Source: DATJSJ01 sp035504175 (GTDB taxonomy: Bacteria > Pseudomonadota > Alphaproteobacteria > Acetobacterales > Acetobacteraceae). From it: a stretch of DNA of 34,723 bases. The position numbers and the translations under genes are program-made. The notes under the pieces are model-generated. The model searched no databases. It worked only from the letters and a program-made list of their open reading frames with translations, and had not been told where the DNA came from. Location of the stretch: assembly GCA_035504175.1 (NCBI GenBank), contig DATJSJ010000166.1:1-34723 (forward strand), given 5' to 3'. Numbering within the stretch: the stretch's first letter is position 1; each line of letters opens with the position of its first letter. Of the stretch, positions 6,673 to 16,279 are shown piece by piece.

Positions 6673-7968
6673 ATGGCATCAGGCGCAACCGTCGAGCTCG
6701 CCTTCGGGCGCCGCCGCCTGCCGGTGCGCTTCCCGGCGCGCGCGACGCTCTCGGTGATCAGGAAGGCGCCGCTGCCGAAACAGCCCGACCCGCACGGCGC
6801 GATCGCCGCCGCGCTCGCGGCGCCGATCGGTGGGCGGCCGCTCGCCGAGCTCGCCCGCGGTCGCGCCAGCGCCTGCATCCTGATCTGCGACATCACCCGG
6901 CCGGTGCCGAATCACCTGTTCCTGCGGCCGATGATCGAGACGATGCTGGTGGCCGGCATCCCGCGCGAGCGCATCACCGTGCTGGTCGCGACCGGGCTGC
7001 ACCGGCCCAATGAAGGGGCGGAGCTCGCCGAGCTGGTCGGCGATCCCTGGGTGCTGGCGCAGGTGCGGGTGGAAAACCATTTCGCCCGCGACGCGGCGGC
7101 CCATGTCGATCTCGGCGTGACGCCGAAGCGGGGCGTGCCGATCCGCATCGACCGGCGCTTCGTCGAGGCGGACCTGCGCATCGCGACCGGCCTTGTCGAG
7201 CCGCATTTCATGGCCGGGTATTCCGGCGGGCGGAAGGTGGTCGCGCCGGGCGTCGCGCACGAGACCACGATCCGCACCTTCCACAGCGCCCGCTTCATGG
7301 AGGACCCGCTCGCCATCCAGTGCAATCTCGAGGGCAATCCGCTGCACGAGGAGCAGCTCGTGATCGTCCGCTGCATCGGCGAGATCCACGCGCTGAACAC
7401 GGTGGTGGACGAGGAGCGCGACCTCGTGCACGTCACCTTCGGCGAGATCATCGAGAGCCATCTCGCGGCGGTGCGCTTCGTCGAGGACTGGACGGCGGTG
7501 CGCGTCGGGCGGCGCTTCGACACGATCGTCACCTCGGCGGCCGGCTATCCGCTCGACAAGACCTACTACCAGACGGTCAAGGGCATGGTGACGCCGATCG
7601 ACATCCTGCGGCCGGGCGGGACGCTGATCGTCGCTTCGGAGTGCTCGGAAGGGTTCGGCTCGCACGAGTTCCGCGCCGCGCAGGCGCGGCTGGTGGAGAG
7701 CGGCCCGGACGCCTTCCTGCGCAGCCTGCAGGGCAAGGACCTCGCCGACATCGACGAGTGGCAGACCGAGATGCAGCTCAAGCCCATGCGCGTCGGCAGG
7801 ATCCGCCTCTACACCACCGGGCTCGATGCGGAGGAGCGGCGGATCACCGGCGTCGACAGAATCGAATCCGTCGAGGCGGCGATTGTCGAGAGCGTCGCGC
7901 GATCCGATGACGGCGCGGTCGCGGTGATCCCGGAGGGACCGTACGTCGTGCCGCTCGCCGCGGCCTGA
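6673..7968 (+). CDS. LarA-family nickel-pincer racemase/epimerase homologue
   Basis: A 431-residue member of the lactate racemase (LarA, DUF2088) family. LarA enzymes invert 2-hydroxy acids by hydride transfer to a nickel-pincer nucleotide bound covalently to a lysine. The catalytic set is present with the right spacing: His110 in ATGLHRP, His178 in VEPHF, the pincer lysine Lys188 in GYSGGRK and His204 in TFHS (known LarA residues are His108, His174, Lys184, His200). It should therefore be catalytically competent if the cofactor is made, but larB, larC and larE are not in the window. Start at 6673 has GGAGG at 6660-6664. The ammonia-lyase-like gene begins four bases after the stop, so the two are co-transcribed. 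The substrate need not be lactate; relatives act on malate, gluconate and other hydroxy acids. Confidence 0.88.
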   Translation: MASGATVELAFGRRRLPVRFPARATLSVIRKAPLPKQPDPHGAIAAALAAPIGGRPLAELARGRASACILICDITRPVPNHLFLRPMIETMLVAGIPRERITVLVATGLHRPNEGAELAELVGDPWVLAQVRVENHFARDAAAHVDLGVTPKRGVPIRIDRRFVEADLRIATGLVEPHFMAGYSGGRKVVAPGVAHETTIRTFHSARFMEDPLAIQCNLEGNPLHEEQLVIVRCIGEIHALNTVVDEERDLVHVTFGEIIESHLAAVRFVEDWTAVRVGRRFDTIVTSAAGYPLDKTYYQTVKGMVTPIDILRPGGTLIVASECSEGFGSHEFRAAQARLVESGPDAFLRSLQGKDLADIDEWQTEMQLKPMRVGRIRLYTTGLDAEERRITGVDRIESVEAAIVESVARSDDGAVAVIPEGPYVVPLAAA

Positions 7969-7972
7969 GCCG

Positions 7973-9490
7973 GTGACGCCGACGGCGTCCGGCGGGGTCC
8001 TGGCACTCGGCATCGGGCCGCTTCGGATCGAGGATGTCGCCGCGGTCGCCGCCGGCAGCGTGACGGTGCAGGTGGCCGAGGCGGCGCGCCGGCGCGTGCG
8101 GGCCGGGCATGAGGTCGCCCGCGCCTATGCGGCTGCCGGGCGGCCGGTCTATGGGCTGACCACCGGGCTCGGTGCCGCGGCCGACACGCCGCTCGATCCG
8201 GCCGATGTCACGGCGTTCCAGGCGCGCGTGCTGCGCGGCCGCGGCGTCGGGCTTGGCCCCGCCCTGCCACGCGCGACGGTGCGGGCGATGATGCTGGTGC
8301 GCGCGGCCGGCCTGGCGCAGGGCGCGAGCGGCGCCTCCGAGGCGCCGCTGCACGCGCTGGTCGCGGCGCTGAATGCCGGGCTCGAGCCGGTGGTGCCGGC
8401 GATCGGCTCGATCGGTGCCGCCGATCTGGCGCCGCTCGCGCATCTCGGCCTCGCGCTGACCGGAGAGGGGACGTGCCTGCTCGACGGGCGTCCGGTTCCC
8501 GCCGCGGCGGCGCTGGCGGCGTGCGGCCTGGCGCCGCTGCGGCCGGGGCTGAAGGACGGCCATGCGCTCGTCGGTGGCAACGCGCTTTCGGTCGGGGCGG
8601 CGACGCTGCTGCTGGCCGAGACGGGGCGGCTGCTGTGCTGGATGGAGGCGGCGATCGCGCTGCATTTCACCGCGTTCCGCGCCAATCCCTCGGTGCTCGA
8701 TGCACGCGCCCTGGCGCTGCGCCCGGCGCCCGGCGTCGAGGCGGTGGCAGCGCGCCTGCGGGCGCTGCTCGGCCCCGATGGGCTCGCCGGGCCGGATGGC
8801 GCGCGACGCCTGCAGGACCCGCTCAGTTTCCGCTGCGGGCCGCAGGTGCTGGCGGCGTTCGGCGAGGCGGTGGCGCTGGCGCGCGCGGCGACGGAAGCCG
8901 AGCTGACCGGCGCCGGCGACAACCCGGCGGTGCTGGCGGATGCGGACGCGACCGGGGCGATCGTCTCCAACGGCAATTTCGACCTGACGCATTTCGTGTT
9001 GCGGTTCGAGATGCTGGCGCAGGCGATGGCGCAGGCCGCCACGGCGGCGGCGTGGCGCTGTTTCAAGACGATGTCGCCCGGCTTCTCCGATCTGCCGCGT
9101 TTCCTGACGCCGCTGGGCGGCAGCCGCACTGGGTTCGCGACGGTGCAGAAGACGGTCGCGGCGCTGGAGGCGCGCATCCGGCACCGCGCCCTGCCGGTCT
9201 CGCTGGCGCCGCTGCCGGTCGCGGACGGGGTCGAGGATCATGCCGGGATGGCGCCAGCCGTGGTGGACAAGGCGCAGGCGAGCCTCGCCGATCTGCGCCG
9301 GCTGGCGGCAATCGAGCTGGTGGTGGCCGCGCAGGCACTGGCGCTGCGTCCGTCGCCGCATCTCGGCCCGGCGCTTGCGGCCGTGCTTGCCTTCGTACGC
9401 ACCCGGGTGCCGCCGCTCGAGGACGATCGCCCGATCGGCCCGGACCTTGCCCGGCTTGAGGAGGCGCTGGCGACTGAGGATCCGGGCTGA
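7973..9490 (+). CDS. histidine-ammonia-lyase-fold protein lacking the MIO motif
   Basis: A 505-residue protein of the HAL/PAL aromatic amino acid lyase family, but not a classical HutH. In HAL an internal Ala-Ser-Gly cyclises to the MIO electrophile in GSVGASGDLAPLAH; here the segment reads GSIGAADLAPLAH (from residue 145), one residue shorter and without serine. By alignment to Pseudomonas putida HAL, Tyr53 is kept (Tyr60, in YGLTTGLG), Gln277, Arg283, Phe329 and Glu414 are kept (Gln281, Arg287, Phe336, Glu421), while His83, Asn195 (now Gly) and Tyr280 (now Leu284, in QDPLSFRC) are lost. The fold and anion-binding residues remain, so it is probably a lyase for a substrate with a better leaving group, such as trimethylamine. 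GTG start at 7973, four bases after the LarA-like stop, without a clear ribosome site. No hutU or hutI is near. Confidence 0.85.
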   Translation: MTPTASGGVLALGIGPLRIEDVAAVAAGSVTVQVAEAARRRVRAGHEVARAYAAAGRPVYGLTTGLGAAADTPLDPADVTAFQARVLRGRGVGLGPALPRATVRAMMLVRAAGLAQGASGASEAPLHALVAALNAGLEPVVPAIGSIGAADLAPLAHLGLALTGEGTCLLDGRPVPAAAALAACGLAPLRPGLKDGHALVGGNALSVGAATLLLAETGRLLCWMEAAIALHFTAFRANPSVLDARALALRPAPGVEAVAARLRALLGPDGLAGPDGARRLQDPLSFRCGPQVLAAFGEAVALARAATEAELTGAGDNPAVLADADATGAIVSNGNFDLTHFVLRFEMLAQAMAQAATAAAWRCFKTMSPGFSDLPRFLTPLGGSRTGFATVQKTVAALEARIRHRALPVSLAPLPVADGVEDHAGMAPAVVDKAQASLADLRRLAAIELVVAAQALALRPSPHLGPALAAVLAFVRTRVPPLEDDRPIGPDLARLEEALATEDPG

Positions 9491-9815
9491 GCCGGCGTGC
9501 GGCCGCAGCCGTGCCGCCTGTGCGTCGGCGCGTTGCGAACGGCTTTTCGGTTCCGGCTGGGGGCCGCGTTTCCACTCCGGCCCGAGGATTGGCTGGCAAT
9601 CGGCGGAGCCGTGGGCAACGACCCTGCCAGGTTCGACCCGGCCGGGCCGTCCACCTTCGGTGCAGGGCAACGAAACCTCCGGCCGATGCGCCCGAAGATC
9701 GGACCGTGGACGCCGGACCCGCCCGGGGTCGGCGCTGCGTTGAACTCGACGCCGGCTTCGGGCAGCCTTTCGCGGGCGCCGCATCCGGCGCGGGTATGAC
9801 AGGGGAGAGAAGCCG
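9491..9815. other. 325-base gap between the lyase-like gene and the transporter operon
   Basis: No supported gene. A 100-codon frame (9497-9799) directly follows the lyase stop but has no recognisable motif or ribosome site. The gap is long for an otherwise tight cluster and probably holds the transporter promoter; I could not identify a clear -35/-10 pair or a riboswitch. A good Shine-Dalgarno (AGGGGAGA, 9801-9808) serves the next gene. Confidence 0.5.
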
Positions 9816-10751
9816 ATGCTGCTGGCGCGTCGAGGGCTGGGCCGGGTCGCGGCCGGGGCTGCCGCCGCCGCATTGATTGCGGCCACGCCGTCTGCCCGGG
9901 CGGCGGATGCGATCACCGTCGGGTCGAAGATCGACACCGAGGGAGCGCTGCTCGGCAATATGATCGTCCTGCTGCTGCAGAGCCACGGCATGGACGTGGT
10001 CAGCAAGGTCGGGCTCGGCACCACCAAGATCGTGCGCACGGCGTTGCTGACCGGGCAGATCGACATCTATCCCGAGTACACCGGCAACGGCGCCTTCTTC
10101 TTCAACATGGAGAACGACCCGGCCTGGAAGAATGGCAATGCAGGGTATGAGCTGGTGAAGAAGCTCGACCTGCAGAAGAACCACCTCGTCTGGCTGACAC
10201 CGGCGCCGGCCAACAACACCTGGGATATCGGTGCCCGCAAGGACGTGGCCGAGAAGAACCACCTGGCGACGATGGATGATTTCGCGCGCTACGTGAACAA
10301 TGGCGGGCAGGTGAAGCTCGCCGCCTCGGCGGAGTTCGTGGAAAGCCCGGCGGCGCTGCCCTCGTTCGAGAAAGTGTACGGCTTCAAGCTGAAGCAGGAC
10401 CAGTTGCTGACGCTCTCCGGCGGCGACACCGCGGCGACGATCCGCGCCGCGGCGGAAGGCACGTCGGGGGTGAATTTCGGCATGTGCTACGGCACGGACG
10501 GCGCGCTGGCGGCGCTAGGTCTCGTGGTGATGACCGACGACAAGGGCGCACAGATCGTTTACGAGCCGACGCCGGTGGTGCGCGAGGCGGTGCTGCAGGC
10601 GCACCCGGCGATCAAGACCGTCCTCGATCCGGTCTTCGCCTCACTCAGCTTGCAGACGCTGCAGGGGCTGAACGCACGGATCGCCGTCGACGGCGTGGAC
10701 GCCAAGACCGTGGCGAAGGATTATCTGACCAAGAAGGGATTCCTGAAATAG
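9816..10751 (+). CDS. OsmF/YehZ-type quaternary-ammonium ABC transporter binding protein
   Basis: A 311-residue periplasmic solute-binding protein of the glycine-betaine/choline (OpuC/OsmF) class. A signal peptide (cut about residue 29, after PSARA) precedes the family start ITVGSKIDTEGALLGNM, a classic OsmF/OpuC opening. LLTGQIDIYPEYTGNGAFFF is the conserved D-I-x-x-E-Y-T-G region, and GTDGALAALGLVVM lies in the second lobe. The signal has ARRGLGR before the hydrophobic part, which may resemble a Tat motif. It starts the gene order binding protein, long permease, ATPase, short permease, the order of E. coli yehZYXW and Salmonella osmU. Family ligands are trimethylammonium compounds bound in an aromatic box; the true ligand here is unknown. 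Start supported by AGGGGAGA. Confidence 0.9.
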   Translation: MLLARRGLGRVAAGAAAAALIAATPSARAADAITVGSKIDTEGALLGNMIVLLLQSHGMDVVSKVGLGTTKIVRTALLTGQIDIYPEYTGNGAFFFNMENDPAWKNGNAGYELVKKLDLQKNHLVWLTPAPANNTWDIGARKDVAEKNHLATMDDFARYVNNGGQVKLAASAEFVESPAALPSFEKVYGFKLKQDQLLTLSGGDTAATIRAAAEGTSGVNFGMCYGTDGALAALGLVVMTDDKGAQIVYEPTPVVREAVLQAHPAIKTVLDPVFASLSLQTLQGLNARIAVDGVDAKTVAKDYLTKKGFLK

Positions 10752-10771
10752 CCGGCGCCGGCACGCGGGCC

Positions 10772-11976
10772 GTGTCGGGCGCGGCGGCAATCGCGCCGGC
10801 GATCGCCGGGCACGGCCGGCCGTTGCTGCAGAACCGCGTCCTGGCCAGCCTGCTGATCGTCGCCGTGATTGCGATTGCCGCCACGGGCTTCGTCGCCCAG
10901 GCACCCAACCGGCTGCTCTCCGGCCACGCCGTCGCGCTCTGGCAGGTGGCGAGCCCGGGCATGCTGACGGCGATGACGGTGCTTGCCGTCGGCATGCTGG
11001 CGGCGTGCCTGGCCGCGCCCTCGCGCGCGCTGCATCTGGCGGTCGCGGGCGCGGGAGCGGCGCTGCTGCTCGCCACCCTGGCCGCGGCCGGCGGCGCCGC
11101 CTGGCGGCTGTCGGTCGGGGCCAGTCCGGCGGCACGCACCTCGCTCGGCGCCGGGTTCTGGGTGCTGCTGTTCTGCGCCGCGCTGATGATCGTCGACGCG
11201 CTGCAGCGGCTGCGCGCCGGGCCAGGGCTGCGCCTTGTCGTTGCCGTCGCGGTGGTGCTGGCGGTGGCCGCGATCGCCGCCACCGGACGCTTCGACCAGC
11301 TGTCGATCATCCGCGAATACGCCAACCGCCGCGATGTGTTCGCCGCCGCGCTGCTGCGGCATGTCTGGCTGGTGGTCGGCTCGGTGCTGCCGGCGCTGCT
11401 GATCGGCATGCCGCTCGGCATCATCGCGCTGCGCCGGCCGGCGCTGCGCACGCCGCTGTTCTCGACGCTCAATCTGCTGCAGACCGTGCCCTCGATTGCG
11501 CTGTTCGGCCTGTTGATCGCGCCGCTCTCGGCGCTTTCGGCCGCGGTGCCGTCGCTGCGCGCGATCGGCGTGCAGGGGATCGGTGTCGCGCCGGCGCTGA
11601 TCGCCCTGGTGCTCTATGCGCTGCTGCCGGTCGTGCGCAACACTTATGCCGGGTTCGCCGGCGTCGATGGCGGCGTCCTGGAGAGCGCGCGGGGCATGGG
11701 GCTCGCGAAGCGGCAGATCTTCTGGCAGGTGGAGCTGCCGCTCTCGGCGCCGGTGCTGCTGGCGGGATTGCGCATCGTCACCGTCCAGGCGATCGGACTC
11801 GCGGTGGTGGCAGCGCTGATCGGTGCCGGCGGGCTCGGCACTTTCGTCTGGCAGGGGCTGGGGCAGGATGCGGTCGATCTCGTGCTGCTCGGCGCGGTGC
11901 CGGCGATCCTGCTGGCGCTCGCGGCGGATTTCCTGCTGCAAATCCTGACGGCGTTCATCCGCCGCAAGGTGTCGCC

Positions 11977-11980
<4 letters not shown>
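10772..11980 (+). CDS. YehY-type ABC transporter permease (long form)
   Basis: A roughly 402-residue inner-membrane permease. The N-terminal half carries about five extra transmembrane segments (around residues 24-42, 66-82, 87-107, 127-144 and 154-171), as in E. coli YehY (385 residues). The C-terminal half is the ordinary BPD-type core, with the ATPase-contact loop ESARGMGLAKRQIFWQVELP (304-323). The start is uncertain: no ATG is near, and the GTG at 10772, 20 bases after the binding-protein stop, lacks a clear ribosome site. The end is firm: the ATPase ATG overlaps the stop (ATGA). It should form a heteromeric channel with the short permease at 12968. Confidence 0.88.
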
Positions 11981-12900
<920 letters not shown>

Positions 12901-12967
12901 GGCGGACCGCGCCGAGCGGCGCGCCCACCCGCCGCGCGTGCAAGGGCAGGGCGGGCGGGGCCGGGCG

Positions 12968-13699
12968 GTGAGGCTGCGGGCGATCCTGCGCGGGCCGGTC
13001 TTGTGGGTCGGCTTGCTGTTCGCGGCGCTGGTGCTGTTCATGCCGGCGCTGGCGCCGGTTTTCGCCTGGGCCTTCCCCGGCTACACGCCGCCCGTCTATC
13101 CGGCGAGTTTTCTTTCGTTGTGGCTGTCGCATGCCGGGCTGGTGGCGGTATCGAGCCTGATCGCCGCGTTCGTCGCGATCGGCGCCGCGATCTTCGTCAC
13201 CCGCCCGGCGGGGCGGGAGTTCCGGCCGATCGCCAATTCGCTGGCGGCGATCGGCCAGACCTTCCCGCCCGCCGCCGTGCTGGCAGTCGCGGTGCCGGTC
13301 GTGGGTTTCGGCAGCATGCCGACGCTGATCGCCCTGACGCTGTACGGATTGTTGCCGATCCTGGAAAACGCGATCGCGGGTTTGGAGGGCGTGCCGCCGG
13401 CGGTGCGCGAGGCGGCGCAGGGGATGGGCCTGTCCGGTGTGCAGATGCTGCGACAGGTGGAGCTGCCGCTGGCGGCGCCGGTGATCATGGCCGGGATACG
13501 CACCTCGGTGATCGTCAATATCGGCACGGCAACGATCGGCTCGACGGTCGGTACGCTGACGCTGGGCACGCCGATCATCAACGGGCTGGTCAGCGAAAAG
13601 CTGAACTACATCGTGCAGGGCGCGGCGGTGGTCGGGCTGTTCGCGATCCTCACCGACCTCGTGTTCGAGCGGATCGAGCGGCGGCTGCGGGTCGCCTGA
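12968..13699 (+). CDS. YehW-type ABC transporter permease (short form)
   Basis: A 243-residue membrane permease of the BPD type, the short partner of the permease at 10772. It has an N-terminal segment (VLWVGLLFAALVLFMPALAP), then the core helices and the ATPase-contact loop REAAQGMGLSGVQMLRQVEL. Two GTG starts are possible: 12968 (used) gives 243 residues, the same length as E. coli YehW; 12938 adds ten mostly Gly/Arg/Gln residues with no hydrophobic role. The stop is nine bases from the convergent SDR-like gene. With the binding protein, long permease and ATPase it completes a four-gene importer. Confidence 0.9.
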   Translation: MRLRAILRGPVLWVGLLFAALVLFMPALAPVFAWAFPGYTPPVYPASFLSLWLSHAGLVAVSSLIAAFVAIGAAIFVTRPAGREFRPIANSLAAIGQTFPPAAVLAVAVPVVGFGSMPTLIALTLYGLLPILENAIAGLEGVPPAVREAAQGMGLSGVQMLRQVELPLAAPVIMAGIRTSVIVNIGTATIGSTVGTLTLGTPIINGLVSEKLNYIVQGAAVVGLFAILTDLVFERIERRLRVA

Positions 13700-13708
13700 C
13701 CTCCGGCC

Positions 13709-14320
13709 TCAGTATCCCACCGTGAACCGCTGGCGCGAATGCGCGGGCCGTTCGAGCTCGTCCACCAGCGCGACGGCGTAATCCTCAAACGAAACGTGAC
13801 TCTTGCCCGCCGCGTCGACCAGCAGCTGGTCGGTGCCGAGGCGGAAGCGGCCGGTGCGCTCGCCCGGCCCGATCACGGCCGAGGGCGAGAGGAAGGTCCA
13901 GTCCAGATCGGTCACGCCGCGCAGCGTGTCGAGGAAGGCCGCGCCCTTCGTCGCCTCCGCCCGATACATCTCCGGGAAGGCTTCGCCGTCGAGCAGCCGC
14001 TTGCCCGGCGCCACCTCGAGGCTGGCGGCGCCGCCGACCACCAGATAGCGCGTCACGCCGGATCGCCGCACGGCCTCGATCAGGCGCCCGGGATCGCCGT
14101 CCGAGAACCGCACCGCGCTGATCACCGCGTCATGGCCGGCGAGCAGGGCGGAGAGTCCCGCCGCGTCGGCCACGTCGCCCCGCTTCGCCGCGAGGCCCGG
14201 AGCCGCGGGCAGGCGCGAGGGATCGCGCACGATCGCGGTAACGGCGTGACCCCGGCGCAGCAATTCGTCGCGGATCCGCGATCCGACATTGCCGCTCGCT
14301 CCGATCAAGGCAACCCGCAT
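13709..14320 (-). CDS. NAD(P)-binding Rossmann protein (atypical SDR, NmrA/YwnB-like)
   Basis: A 203-residue single-domain Rossmann protein. The dinucleotide motif GASGNVG (residues 7-13) follows strand MRVALI. RDPSRL, the short acidic GDVAD and a conserved YLVVGGAASL after the central strands are typical of atypical SDRs related to NmrA and flavin/biliverdin reductases. There is no classical YxxxK, as expected for this subgroup. The ATG at 14320 is preferred over the GTG at 14326 because GAGGGAGA lies at normal spacing only for the ATG. The gene diverges from hemW; the two 5' ends are at most 58 bases apart. Substrate unknown. Confidence 0.83.
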   Translation of the reverse strand: MRVALIGASGNVGSRIRDELLRRGHAVTAIVRDPSRLPAAPGLAAKRGDVADAAGLSALLAGHDAVISAVRFSDGDPGRLIEAVRRSGVTRYLVVGGAASLEVAPGKRLLDGEAFPEMYRAEATKGAAFLDTLRGVTDLDWTFLSPSAVIGPGERTGRFRLGTDQLLVDAAGKSHVSFEDYAVALVDELERPAHSRQRFTVGY

Positions 14321-14378
14321 GACCACTCTCCCTCGCGTGCCGGTGGCGGCACCGGTCGGCGCACGCCATCTTGCCGAG

Positions 14379-15527
14379 ATGGAGTCGCTCGCCCTCTACA
14401 TCCACTGGCCGTTCTGCCTCGCCAAGTGCCCGTATTGCGACTTCAACAGCCATGTGCGGGAGCGGATTCCGCAGGCCCGGTTCCGCGCCGCGCTGCGCGC
14501 CGAACTCGCCTTCGAGGCGGCGCGGCTGGGCCGTCGCCGGCTCGGCTCGATCTTTTTCGGCGGCGGCACGCCGAGCCTGATGGAAGCGGAGACCGTGGCG
14601 ACGCTGATCGAGGACGCCTGTCGCCACTTCGAAGCTGCGCCCGATCTGGAGATCACCCTCGAGGCCAACCCGACCAGCGTGGAAGCGGCGCGCCTTGGCG
14701 CGTTCCGCGCGGCGGGCGTCAACCGCCTGTCGCTCGGCGTGCAGAGCCTGGACGATCCGGCGCTGCGGGCGCTCGGCCGGCAGCATTCCGCGCGCGAGGC
14801 GCTCACGGCGCTGGAGGCAGCGCGGGCGATTTTCCCGCGCCTGTCCTTCGATCTCATCTACGCCCGGCCGGGTCAGACCGAACCCGGCTGGCGGGCGGAG
14901 CTGCGCCGGGCGCTGGCGCTCGCCGCCGACCATCTCTCGCTTTACCAGCTCACCATCGAGCCGGGCACCGCGTTCGAGGCGCTGCACCGGCGCGGCGCGC
15001 TGACCCTGCCGGATCCGGCATTGGCCGCCCGCCTGTACGAGGCGACGGCGGCGGAGGCGGCGCGCTTCGGCCTGGCCGCCTACGAGGTGTCCAACTACGC
15101 GCGGCCTGGCGCGGAGAGCCGGCACAACCTCGCCTACTGGCGCTACGCCGACTACGCCGGGATCGGGCCGGGGGCGCATGGACGCATCACGCTCGACGGC
15201 GCGCTGCTGGCGACGCGGCGCCATCGCGCGCCGGAACCATGGGCCGAGCGGGTCGAGGCGGCGGGCCATGGCAGCACCCCCGAAGAACCGGTCGCGCCAG
15301 CCGACCGCGCCCGCGAGATGCTTCTGATGGGCCTGCGCCTGGCGGAAGGCATCGATCCGGCGCGGTTCCATGCCCGCACCGGCCTGGCGCTGGATCAGGC
15401 GTTGGATACGGAGACGCTCGCGACGGCCGAGGCTGAAGGCTACCTCGCCTGGCGCCATGGCAGGCTGGTGGCGCTACCGCCCGGCCGCTTGCGGCTTGAC
15501 GCGCTGCTCGCCGCTTTGGTGGTCTGA
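14379..15527 (+). CDS. hemW: HemW, radical SAM heme chaperone (coproporphyrinogen oxidase-like)
   Basis: A 382-residue radical SAM protein. The [4Fe-4S]/SAM motif CX3CX2C is at residues 13, 17 and 20 (ALYIHWPFCLAKCPYCDFN), followed by FFGGGTPSLM, LEANPTS and LSLGVQSLDD, all characteristic of HemW/HemN-like proteins. The four-Cys loop of true HemN (CX3CX2CXC) is missing its last Cys (C-x-x-C-D-F), which separates HemW from coproporphyrinogen III dehydrogenase. HemW binds heme and hands it to respiratory enzymes. The ATG at 14379 gives the family length; another in-frame ATG at 14319 shares two bases with the SDR start and would add 20 residues. In many bacteria hemW sits next to rdgB/rph, which are not seen here. 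Confidence 0.9.
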   Translation: MESLALYIHWPFCLAKCPYCDFNSHVRERIPQARFRAALRAELAFEAARLGRRRLGSIFFGGGTPSLMEAETVATLIEDACRHFEAAPDLEITLEANPTSVEAARLGAFRAAGVNRLSLGVQSLDDPALRALGRQHSAREALTALEAARAIFPRLSFDLIYARPGQTEPGWRAELRRALALAADHLSLYQLTIEPGTAFEALHRRGALTLPDPALAARLYEATAAEAARFGLAAYEVSNYARPGAESRHNLAYWRYADYAGIGPGAHGRITLDGALLATRRHRAPEPWAERVEAAGHGSTPEEPVAPADRAREMLLMGLRLAEGIDPARFHARTGLALDQALDTETLATAEAEGYLAWRHGRLVALPPGRLRLDALLAALVV

Positions 15528-15576
15528 CCCCGCTGCGGGGCGCGAGTCGCGCGCCCGCCGCCCGCGAGGGTCACGA

Positions 15577-16155
15577 GTGAGCCTGTCCCCGTCCAGTCGG
15601 CAGAAGCCGCGGCCGACTCCCATCGAGCGCGCGATGGAGCGCTGGATCTTCCGCAGCCGCTGGCTGCTGGCGCCGTTCTACCTGGCGCTGACCGCCGGCC
15701 TGGTGCTGCTGCTGGTGAAATTCGCGCAAAAGGCGGTCGAGCTGTTCACGCATGCGCTGCAGGCCGGATCCGACGATGCGATCGTCGGCGTGCTGTCGCT
15801 GATCGATCTGTCGCTGGTCGCCAACCTCGTGCTGATGGTGATGTTCGCGGGCTACGAGAATTTCGTCTCGCGCTTCGAGCTCGCCGGCCATCGCGACCGG
15901 CCGGAATGGATGGAGGAGATCGACTTCCCCGAGCTGAAGGTGAAGCTGATGGCCTCGATCGTCGCGATCTCGGCGATCCACGTGCTCGAGGATTTCATGC
16001 ATGTCGAGCAGATCAGCAATCGGGAGCTGGCCTGGGGGGTCGGCATCCATCTCACCTTCGTCGCGTCCGGCGTGCTGCTCGCGGTGATGGATCGGGTGGG
16101 CGGCCACCTGCCGGCGTCCCGTCCGGCGCGTCCCCGGCGCGAGCCGGAGGCCTGA
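15577..16155 (+). CDS. UPF0114 (YqhA) family inner-membrane protein
   Basis: A 192-residue membrane protein of the UPF0114/TIGR00645 family, function not established. Visible signatures: ERWIFRSRWLLAPFYLALT, a first membrane helix, then LIDLSLVANLVLMVMFAGYE (the best conserved family block), the charged DRPEWMEEIDFPELKVKLM, and two further helices ending in GVLLAVMDR. Three to four transmembrane segments are predicted. The GTG at 15577 has GAGGG (15566-15570) at normal spacing. The C-terminal tail is Pro/Arg-rich. It starts 49 bases after hemW and may be co-transcribed with it. Confidence 0.88.
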   Translation: MSLSPSSRQKPRPTPIERAMERWIFRSRWLLAPFYLALTAGLVLLLVKFAQKAVELFTHALQAGSDDAIVGVLSLIDLSLVANLVLMVMFAGYENFVSRFELAGHRDRPEWMEEIDFPELKVKLMASIVAISAIHVLEDFMHVEQISNRELAWGVGIHLTFVASGVLLAVMDRVGGHLPASRPARPRREPEA

Positions 16156-16279
16156 CGCGGCGGCTTGGCCTGGCATCGCCTAGGGCGCCGTTCCCGCCGG
16201 CGAATGTGCCGGCGAGCGGCCGCACGGCTCGCGGGCGCCGCCGATTGCACCGGCTGGGCCGCACTGCCAGATACGGGGC

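Noticed and set aside
7973..9490. Histidine ammonia-lyase (HutH) call by overall similarity
   Set aside because: The MIO-forming Ala-Ser-Gly and the residues corresponding to His83, Asn195 and Tyr280 are absent, and no other hut gene is nearby; it is annotated as a HAL-fold protein with different chemistry.
9497..9799. 100-codon open frame in the gap before the binding-protein gene
   Set aside because: No ribosome site, no recognisable motif, and open frames of this length are common by chance in DNA this GC-rich.
7844..10066. 740-codon open frame on the minus strand, antisense to the lyase-like gene
   Set aside because: It is the mirror of high third-position GC in real plus-strand genes; the product is Arg/Ala/Gln-rich with no domain pattern.
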